64,000 nt of DNA. Source: Aurelia coerulea (taxonomy: Eukaryota > Cnidaria > Scyphozoa > Semaeostomeae > Ulmaridae). The DNA lies in assembly GCA_039566865.1 (NCBI GenBank), contig CM076951.1, positions 12,223,484-12,287,483 of the forward strand, in the 5' to 3' direction. Positions 55,801 to 64,000 of the stretch are shown piece by piece (within the stretch, counting starts at the first letter, position 1; every line of letters starts with the position of its first letter). The translations under genes were made by a program, and so were the position numbers. Below the pieces are notes generated by a model. It was not told where the DNA came from. It worked only from the letters and a program-made list of their open reading frames with translations, and did not search any database.

Positions 55801-56610
55801 GTACTAATCCGCATGGGGGGGGGTGGATTTGCTATGTCCCCCACCTCCCTGACTTTGACAAATTATCTATTAGCCACATTTTGGTGGAAAAATTTTTGAA
55901 CAATAGGACTCACAGGTCACGTGACATGCCCATATTTGGAAGGAGGTAGCAGCAAAAGCATTGTTTTCAATGATTTCAATGGAATTGTTTGATTGAGTTA
56001 TGAAGTATTATACAGCAAATGAATCAGCAAATAAAGGGCTTCAATTTGATACTGAAATTTCTGGAATTTGATGATGTCAGCATTTTATGATAATGACGTC
56101 ATTTTGGCCGCCATTTTGGACTAATTAGCAATTTTTTCAAGTTTTTTCAAGCTTTTTCAATGAAGAAAACTCCGAGGATACACTTGATATAGATAATTAC
56201 CATTTTTCAGGTTCTTCTGGTGTCTTTTTACATAGAATAAATTGATTGCACTATTGATGTCATAAGAATCGGCTAATTTCTGCCAAAATATTACTCCAAA
56301 ATTGCTATTTTCAATAAAATATTATTTTATCACCAAAAATGTTGACAAACTGAACCAAAACTGCATAAATTTCATGATAATCTTCATTAAACTTGAATTC
56401 AACTTGGAAGCCTGATTTTCACAGATTTTCGGCTTTGTGATGTCACTCTGACATCACAAGGTGTTGCAGCCACACCCAAATTAATCTACGAGCTACAAAT
56501 TACCTGTTCTATAAATGTGCCAAGTTGTATTGAATTCGGATGAGTCTAAGGCAGTTTTCAGAGGGGGCCCTCATAAATGGTAGCTCGAAAAAAGCCCTTA
56601 TGGATTAGGG
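55801..56610 (+). mobile_element. piggyBac-type MITE, array copy 1 (left end deleted)
   Basis: Begins at CTAATCCGCATGGGG without the TTAACC; ends GCCCTTATGGATTAGGG before TTAA at 56611. Otherwise as 57942-58770. Confidence 0.8.
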
Positions 56611-56751
56611 TTAACCTAAGTTGAAATTTATGCGGAAATGTTAGTTTTGAGAAACAAAGCAATAAACATTGGATATGTAATTCACAACTGCTCTTAACTG
56701 TTATATGCCTAATCAGAGCTACTTTCAGTGTCATAAATCCTTCAACAGTTT

Positions 56752-57665
56752 ATGCATAGTGAAATTCACTTGAAATTCTTCACTTCTCACAAGAAGTTAC
56801 AATGTTATATTGATGAAATGATGCCTGGATACTTCTTGAAAAGAACACCTGTTGATGGCCTTTGTATTATCTCGGCATTTAAACAGGGTCTTTGTAGTGT
56901 TCGCAGGGAAGTTTCAAAAGCGTTTCTCCTCGATACTCTAAAAGCGAGATTATACGAAGATTTGATTTTTACAGAGCATTTTGTCAGGAAAATATAAACA
57001 TTTTGCTCGAACTTGACAATTTTTTGAAAAATACATTGCAATTCAGATACCTGCGATACTTTTTTAATGGCGCTTGGAAATGCCCTCGGTTGCAAAACGG
57101 TCATTCTACAGTCATCAGCAATGTGGCTCAAAAGTGCCATGCAAGCACATCCTTTTCATCACTCAGACTGTTTTATCCAATGATAACTTGGAGCAGCAGC
57201 TAATATCACACTATCTTTCTGACGAGTACTTAAACATTTTTTTTTCTGATGCTGGTGATATCATTGACAGCAGGTATTTTCATGAAAATGCCCCTCCAGG
57301 TATCACACCGAAGACAATAAAGCCATGCAAGAAATGAAAGTAAAAGAGTCAGGAGTTGAGAAAATCATTGTAGCATTCACCACAAAGCTTTCTCTTGAAC
57401 AAATTTAAGTTATAGACCGGTTGCTTATTGCTAACTTGATACAATTTTTGCGATTATGATTGATATTTAGTATTATTGACAGACTTAGCTGGTTAAGAGA
57501 ATTTGCATATTGTCATTTTCGGGTGGATGTGGACTGCATCTGCGAGGGAGCGGACCTTGGCTCCTACAGTGGACCAATTATCCACATCAAACAAATCACA
57601 AGGAGAGAGGTCTGCAAAATTATCGAGCAGATGATGACCAAAAGAAGGTCTGCATCCCTCCTTAA
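56752..57665 (+). pseudogene. OTU-like peptidase pseudogene, array copy 2
   Basis: HKKLQCYIDEMMPGYFLKRT, PVDGLCIISAFKQGLCSVRR and the later pieces as in copy 3. The acceptor of the last exon is damaged (TTTTCGGG). About 230 bp present upstream in copy 3 is missing. Confidence 0.5.
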
Positions 57666-57941
57666 GGTAGTGAAACTAGCATTGAAAATGAGTTGGCTGG
57701 ACCTGTTTACATACAATTGGATACTTTTCCCTAAAATGTTTCGAATTTTTGAGCTTATATTGATGTTTTAATGGAAATTTTGCAAAAACAAGATGGTCGT
57801 AATCCACTAATACAAAGCTGATGAACACCAAGTACCCTCTATGGATATTTTCTATGTGTAATTGTGTAGAGCACTAAATTTGGAACAAAATGGTGTGCTG
57901 GTTGTTGAAAATATATGATTATTTCATGAAAAACAAGTTAA

Positions 57942-58770
57942 CCCTAATCCGCATGGGGGGGGGGGGGGTGGATTTGCTATGTCCCCCAGCCTCCCTGACT
58001 TTTACTAATTATCTATTAGCCACATTTTGGATGAAAAATTTTTGAACAATAGGACTCACAGGTCACGTGACATGCCCATATTTGGAAGGAGGTAGCAGCA
58101 AAAGCATTGTTTTCAATGATTTCAATGGAATTGTTTGATTGAGTTATGAAGTATTATACAGCAAATGAATCAGCAAATAAAGGGCTTCAATTTGATACTG
58201 GAATTTCTGGAATTTGATGATGTCAGCATTTTATGATAATGACGTCATTTTGGCCGCCATTTTGGACTAATTAGCAATTTTTTCAAGTTTTTTCAAGCTT
58301 TTTCAATGAAAAAAACTCCGAGGATACACTTGATATACATAATTACCATTTTTCAGGTTCTTCTGGTCTCTTTTTACATAGAATAAATTGACCACACTAA
58401 TGACGTCATAAGAATCGGCTAATTTCTGCCAAAATATTACTCCAAAATTGCTATTTTCAATAAAATATTATTTTATCACCAAAAATGTTGACAAACTGAA
58501 CCAAAAACTGCATAAATTTCATGATAATCTTCACTTGAATTCAACTTGGAAGCCTGATTTTCACAGATTTTCGGCTTTGTGATGACACTCTGACATCACA
58601 AGGTGTTGCAGCCACACCCAAATTAATCTACGAGCTACAAATTACTTGTTCTATAACTGTGCCAAGTTGTATTGAATTCGGATGAGTTTAAGGCAGTTTT
58701 CAGAGGGGGGTGGAAAGCACCCCCCCCCCCCCATAAATGGTAGCTCGAAAAAAGCCCTTATGGATTAGGG
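57942..58770 (+). mobile_element. piggyBac-type MITE, array copy 2 (complete, 829 bp)
   Basis: TTAA at 57938-57941 and 58771-58774 flank CCCTAATCCGCATGGGG and, reversed, CCCTAATCCATAAGGGC. Non-coding, with long G-runs near both ends and GATGACGTCA-like motifs inside (AATGACGTCATTTTGGCCGC). Confidence 0.85.
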
Positions 58771-59039
58771 TTAACCTAAGTTGAAATTTATGCGGAAATG
58801 TTAGTTTTGAGAAACAAAGCAATAAACATTGGATATGTAATTCACAACAGCTCTTAACTGTTATATGCCTAATCAGAGCTTTTTTCATTGTCATAAATCC
58901 TTCAACAGTTTATGCATAGTGAAATTCACTTGAAATTCTTCACTTTTTCAATTTTCTCTCCCTTTGTTTTACTTTCTTTGTGAGGCGCACAAATTTCAAC
59001 CTCTTTGTAAGAACTTTTGCTTTTATCTCGCTGATCTTA

Positions 59040-60055
59040 TCTCTTTAATAAGACCCGGATACTACTGAGGATTTTGATGAAATCACCATAAGAAATGAAA
59101 CAAAGCGTGAACAATCTGACCAATTAATAACATATGGAATGGTGGAATGGAAGAAGAAAGAATAAACATGCAACCTCTCACAAGAAGTTACAATGTTATA
59201 TTGATGAAATGATGCCTGGATACTTCTTGAAAAGAACACCTGTTGATGGCCTTTGTATTATCTCGGCATTTAAACAGGGTCTTTGTAGTGTTCGCAGGGA
59301 AGTTTCAAAAGCGTTTCTCCTCGATACTCTAAAAGCGAGATTATACGAAGATTTGATTTTTACAGAGCATTTTGTCAGGAAAATATAAACATTTTGCTCG
59401 AACTTGACAATTTTTTGAAAAATACATTGCAATTCAGATACCTGCGATACTTTTTTAATGGCGCTTGGAAATGCCCTCGGTTGCAAAACGGTCATTCTAC
59501 AGTCATCAGCAATGTGGCTCAAAAGTGCCATGCAAGCACATCCTTTTCATCACTCAGACTGTTTTATCCAATGATAACTTGGAGCAGCAGCTAATATCAC
59601 ACTATCTTTCTGACGAGTACTTAAACACTCTTTTTTCTGATGCTGGTGATATCATTGACAGCAGGTATTTTCATGAAAATGCCCCTCCAGGTATCACACC
59701 GAAGGCAATAAAGCCATGCAAGAAATGAAAGTAAAAGAGTCAGGTGTTGAGAAAATCATCGTAGCATTTACCACAAAGCTTCCTCTTGAACAAATTTAAG
59801 TTATAGACCGGTTGCTTATTGCTAACTTGATACAATTTTTGCGATAATGATTGATATTTAGGATTATTGACAGACTTAGCTGGTTAAGAGAATTTGCATA
59901 TCGTCATTTTGAGTGGATGTGGACTACATCTGTGAGGGAGCGGACCTCGGCTCCTACAGTGGACCAATTGTCCACATAAGGCAAATAACCAGGAGAGAGG
60001 CCCACAAAATCATCGAGCAGATGATGACCAAATGGTCTACATCCCTCCTTAAGGT
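59040..60055 (+). pseudogene. OTU-like peptidase pseudogene, array copy 3 (longest)
   Basis: Longest version. It begins with a coding-looking segment DPDTTEDFDEITIRNETKRE, SDQLITYGMVEWKKK, a 1-nt frame change, then HKKLQCYIDEMMPGYFLKRT, PVDGLCIISAFKQGL and LKARLYEDLIFTEHFVRK. After a second frame change comes NILLELDNFLKNTLQF, and after a third DTCDTFLMALGNALGCKTVI. The D-G-x-C motif near the start, the 'D.FLMALGNAL...VIL' block and the later RYFHEN resemble the OTU deubiquitinase fold order (Asp/Cys, then W/F-G-x-x-x-E-x-x-A-L-A-like block, then His). This is inference; the His is not certain. All copies share the same frame changes. Role, if once active: ubiquitin removal, possibly by a transposon protein. 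Confidence 0.5.
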
Positions 60056-60104
60056 ATGTGCTGGTTGTTGAAAATATATGATTATTTCATGAAAAACAAG
60101 TTAA

Positions 60105-61296
60105 CCCTAATCCGCATGGGGGGGGGGGTGGATTCGCTATGTCCCCCAGCCTCCCTGACATTTTACTAATTATCTATTAGCCACATTTTGGATGAAAAAT
60201 TTTTGAACAATAGGACTCACAGGTCCAAGACATGCCCATATTTGGAAGGAGGTAGTAGCAAAATCATTGTTTTCAATGATTTCAATGGAATTGTTTGATC
60301 GAGTTATGAAGTATTATACAGCAAATGAATCAGCAAATAAAGGGCTTCAATTTGATACTGGAATTTCTGGAATTTGATGATGTCAGCATTTTTTGACAAT
60401 GACGTCATTTTGGCCGCCATTTTGGACTAATTAGCAATTTTTTCAAGTATTTTCGAGCTTTTTCAATGAAAAAACTCTGAGGATACACTTGATATAGATA
60501 ATTACCATTTTTCAGGTTCTTCTGGTCTCTTTTTCAATATAAAATATTACAAGATATGCTACATTCTACTATACTTTAACTACTATGCAACACTACCAGT
60601 ACGATACCTTGAGGAGCAAAAGACAATGTCTACCCCATGGCCAACACATAAAAACATACAACTAAGTAACTACATAAACACCTACAAAATTATATACATA
60701 CGATAAGATACTGATATATACTGGAGTCTGTTTCACATTGATTGTCAGGTCAGTGACGGAGGCGTCTGATGCTGAACAATAGAATCCCCGGCTGAGAGAA
60801 AACCAACAACAGCAACAATTGCTGTTGTTACTGACCCCCTCCAGAGTCCCTACTGCCCAAGAAATAGCGCCTGTATGTTGTCTGTATGCCTGTATGGTCT
60901 GTATGGTCTCTTTTTACATAGAATAAATTGACCACACTAATGACGTCATAAGAATCGGCTAATTTCTGCCAAAATATTACTCCAAAATTGCTATTTTCAA
61001 TAAAATATTATTTTATCACCAAAAATGTTGACAAACTGAACCAAAACTGCATAAATTTCATGATAATCTTCATTAAACTTGAATTCAACTTGGAAGCCTG
61101 ATTTTCACAGATTTTCGGCTTTGTGATGTCACTCTGACATCACAAGGTGTTGCAGCCACACCCAAATTAATCTACGAGCTACAAATTACCTGTTCTATAA
61201 ATGTGCCAAGTTGTATTGAATTCGGATGAGTCTAAGGCAGTTTTCAGAGGGGGCCCTCATAAATGGTAGCTCGAAAAAAGCCCTTATGGATTAGGG
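60105..61296 (+). mobile_element. piggyBac-type MITE, array copy 3, with a LINE tail inserted
   Basis: TTAA at 60101-60104 and 61297-61300. Same sequence as copy 2, plus the 370-bp insertion at 60535-60904. Confidence 0.85.
60535..60904 (-). mobile_element. LINE 3'-tail retroinsertion with 11-bp TSD
   Basis: Direct repeat GGTCTCTTTTT at 60524-60534 and 60905-60915; copies 1, 2 and 4 of the MITE have it once. The insert is the reverse complement of the LINE tail at about 41171-41935 (without the 400-bp MITE) and ends TTTTATATTG in front of an A-run on the minus strand. A 5'-truncated LINE (or SINE using its tail) fits. Confidence 0.85.
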
Positions 61297-61519
61297 TTAA
61301 CCTAAGTTGAAATTTATGCGGAAATGTTAGTTTTGAGAAACAAAGCAATAAACATTGGATATGTAATTCACAACAGCTCTTAACTGTTATATGCCTAATC
61401 AGAGCTTTTTTCATTGTCATAAATCCTTCAACAGTTTATGCATAGTGAAATTCACTTGAAATTCTTCACTTTTTTCAATTTTCTCTCCCTTTGTTTTACT
61501 TTCTTTGTGAGGCGCACAA

Positions 61520-62407
61520 TCTCACAAGAAGTTACAATGTTATATTGATGAAATGATGCCTGGATACTTCTTGAAAAGAACACCTGTTGATGGCCTTTGT
61601 ATTATCTCGGCATTTTAAACAGGGTCTTTGTAGTGTTCGCAGGGAAGTTTCAAAAGCGTTTCTCCTCGATACTCTAAAAGCGAGATTATACGAAGATTTG
61701 ATTTTTACAGATCATTTTGTCAGGAAAACATAAACATTTTGCTCGAACTTGACAATTTTTTGAAAAATACATTGCAATTCAGATACCTGCGATACTTTTT
61801 TAATGGCGCTTGGAAATGCCCTCGGTTGCAAAACGGTCATTCTACAGTCATCAGCAATGTGGCTCAAAAGTGCCATGCAAGCACATCCTTTTCTTCACTC
61901 AGACTGTTTTACCCAATGATAACTTGGAGCAGCAGCTAATATCACACTATCTTTCTGACGAGTACTTAAACATTTTTTTTTCTGATGCTGGTGATATCAT
62001 TGACAGCAGGTATTTTCATGAAAATGCCCCTCCAGGTATCACACCGAAGACAATAAAGCCATGCAAGAAATGAAAGTAAAAGAGTCAGGAGTTGAGAAAA
62101 TCATTGTAGCATTTACCACAAAGCTTTCTCTTGAACAAATTTAAGTTATAGACCGGTTGCTTATTGCTAACTTGATACAATTTTTGCGATTATGATTGAT
62201 ATTTAGGATTATTAACAGACTTAGCTGGTTAAGAGAATTTGCATATCGTCATTTCAGGTGGATGTGGACTACATCTGGGAGGGAGCGGACCTTGGCTCCT
62301 ACAGTGGACCAATTATCCACATAAAACAGATAAAAAGGAGAGAGAGTTCCACAACATTCTTGAGCAGATGATGGCCAAAAAAGAAAGGTCTGCATCCCTC
62401 CTTAAAG
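61520..62407 (+). pseudogene. OTU-like peptidase pseudogene, array copy 4
   Basis: Same order as copy 3, with one additional T at about 61612 (GGCATTTTAAAC) that breaks the first frame too. The last exon retains the intact acceptor CATTTCAG|GTGGAT at about 62256, lost in the other copies. A ~170-bp stretch (about 62408-62608) follows that the others lack. Confidence 0.5.
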
Positions 62408-62881
62408 TACGAGTCTAGTCGAAAATTTATTTTTGCTATTATACATGTTATCTGGGCAATAATTGGCTCCAATGCTAAACTCAGGATGCTGATTTCAAAA
62501 ATGGAATTTGTTTCTAAATTTAGAAATTTGTTGCCATGGTAACAGTGAGACAATTGGAAAAAACCACTGCTACTTAGTTGAAGGAAATCTTTTAACCTCA
62601 TGTTTCCCAATGAAACTAGCATTGAAAATGAGTTGGTTGGACCTGTTTACATACAATTGGATACTTTTCCCTAAAATGTTTCGAATTTTTGAGCTTATAT
62701 TGATGTTTTAATGGAAATTTTGCAAAAACAAGATGGTCGTAATCCATTAATACAAAGCTGATGAACACCAAGTACCCTCTATGGATATTTTCTATGTGTA
62801 ATTGTGTAGAGCACTAAATTTGGAACAAAATGGTGTGCTGGTTGTTGAAAATATATGATTATTTCATGAAAAACAAGTTAA

Positions 62882-63442
62882 CCCTAATCCGCATGGGGGG
62901 GGTGGATTTGCTATGTCCCCCAGCCTCCCTGACTTTTACTAATTATCTATTAGCCACATTTTGGTGGAAAAATTATTGAACAATAGGACTCACAGGTCAC
63001 GTGACATGCCCATATTTGGAAGGAGGTAGCAGCAAAATCATTGTTTTCAATGATTTCAATGGAATTGTTTGATTGAGTTATGAAGTATTATACAGCAAAT
63101 GAATCAGCAAATAAAGGGCTTCAATTTGATACTGGAATTCTTGATAATGACGTCATTTTGGCCGCCATTTTGGACTAATTAGCAATTTTTTCAAGTTTTT
63201 TCGAGCCTTTTCAATGAAGAAAACTCTGAGGATACACTTGATATAGATCATTACCATTTTTCAGGTTCTTTTGGTCTCTTTTTACATAGAATAAATTAAT
63301 CGCATTAATGACGTCATAAGAATCGGCTAATTTCTGCCAAAATATTACTCCAAAATCGCTATTTTCAATAAAATAATATTTTATCACCAAAAATGTTGAC
63401 AAACTGAACCAAAAACCGCATAAATTTCATGCAAAATCTTCA
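62882..63442 (+). mobile_element. piggyBac-type MITE, array copy 4, interrupted
   Basis: TTAA at 62878-62881 then CCCTAATCCGCATGGGG. It is colinear with the other copies, less a ~35-bp deletion near 63140, until ATCTTCATTAA, where another TTAA element begins at 63447. Confidence 0.85.
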
Positions 63443-63446
63443 TTAA

Positions 63447-64000
63447 CCCTATCCAGACTGGGCTTTTTGAGCTACTAGAAGACTGGGGGGGCTCATTCAG
63501 CCTCCCCCCCTCTAAAATCGCCATTCCTTCACTTACGAAAGCCGTGCTTATGATTTATCATTTTTCACAAAAATATTTCAAAAAATAGATATGACGTCAT
63601 AATTATTCAAGACCAACTGGCATGTGTTCACGAAAAAAAATGAAAAATCAACTCTTTTTTAAATCTCTATAATTTTCTATTGATTGATTCATGAAACCAA
63701 ATAATGCCAATCAAAGCATTGTTAGAAGGTGAAAATATACTTATAAAGTGAAAAATTTGATTTTTGCAAATCCAAGATGGCGGGCAGAGAGATTAAAATT
63801 CGTGTTTTTCCGAAAAATGACAAATGCAGCTGTAATAGACAATTTCTACATATATTACAATCAAAACTACTTCAATGATAAGTGTTCGTTGCATACTTCA
63901 TTTTCCTTTTTGAAACTTTTGTTTTGATTATTGCAAAAAATGCTGACATCAGCATTTTTCCCAGTAGGACTCAAAGGAGTTGGAAGGAAGGAGGAAGGTG
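63447..64000 (+). mobile_element. Second TTAA-type element, nested, running off the window
   Basis: CCCTATCCAGACTGGGC at 63447 follows the TTAA (63443-63446) that in sister copies reads TTCATTAAACTTG. Its end, with GGGGGGGCTCATTCAGCCTC, resembles the right end of 37969-38678. No coding region seen; the right end lies beyond the window. Confidence 0.75.

Larger units (their letters stand above)
54975..63442 (+). repeat. Tandem array, four copies of a ~1.9-2.4-kb unit
   Basis: Landmark CACCTGTTGATGGCCTTTGT occurs at about 54980, 56845, 59238 and 61581 (spacings ~1.86, 2.39, 2.34 kb). Order in each unit: OTU-like pseudogene, intron-like spacer, short exon (GGAGCGGACCT), TTAA-flanked MITE, AGTTGAAATTTATGCGGAAA spacer. 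Units differ by deletions: between the short exon and the MITE in copies 1 and 3, and upstream of the OTU-like exon in copies 2 and 4. The MITE was present before amplification. Confidence 0.9.

Noticed and set aside
56805..57140. 111-codon minus-strand ORF repeated at 59196-59531
   Set aside because: Antisense to the OTU-like coding pieces; repeated only because the array is duplicated.
58571..58640. CRE-like TGACGTCA motifs as real regulatory sites
   Set aside because: They occur inside the non-coding MITE copies and have no gene beside them.

Overview
The window is metazoan nuclear DNA: AT-rich, with spliceosomal introns and almost no intact host coding capacity. The mobile elements (BEL/Pao, CR1/jockey-like LINEs, a Penelope-like element, PIF1/Helitron-type helicase, intron-bearing DDE integrase, piggyBac-, hAT-, Mutator- and mariner-type non-autonomous elements) resemble those of marine invertebrates. 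A cnidarian, perhaps an anthozoan, is my best guess, but no diagnostic host gene proves it. No rRNA, tRNA or CRISPR was recognised.

Layout. 0.6-6 kb (minus strand): a decayed three-exon PIF1-like helicase and a decayed Ulp1/C48-like peptidase. 7.4-13.2 kb: tandem repeats, a LINE tail, a Mutator-like long-TIR element with a 10-bp target duplication and another TIR element. 13.4-15.5 kb: one exon of a papain-fold (C76-like) peptidase and a LINE tail. 15.6-22.1 kb: MITEs, a truncated second Mutator-like copy, and a ~3 kb imperfect palindrome whose arms are satellite arrays. 24.2-31.3 kb: an exon resembling the N-terminal region of HECT-type proteins, a Penelope-like reverse transcriptase, and a DDE integrase gene split by a 2.7-kb intron that holds a complete-looking hammerhead ribozyme motif, a near-perfect 247-bp palindrome and a hAT MITE. 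31.3-46.8 kb: MITEs, an isolated cysteine-rich exon, a TTAA element, a LINE with 3' tail, a minisatellite and a hAT element. 46.9-53.9 kb (minus): a nearly complete, apparently young BEL/Pao retrotransposon. 53.9-64 kb: a LINE fragment, then a four-copy tandem array (~2.3 kb units) carrying a frameshifted OTU-like pseudogene and a piggyBac-type MITE, with further elements nested in it.

Most genes are parts of mobile elements, so there is no operon or pathway. The most informative signals are structural: exact target-site duplications, empty-site comparisons inside the window, inferred splice junctions that rejoin conserved motifs, and the ribozyme. The only large open coding unit is the BEL gag-pol. 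All functional names come from motif recognition by eye; no database search was run.
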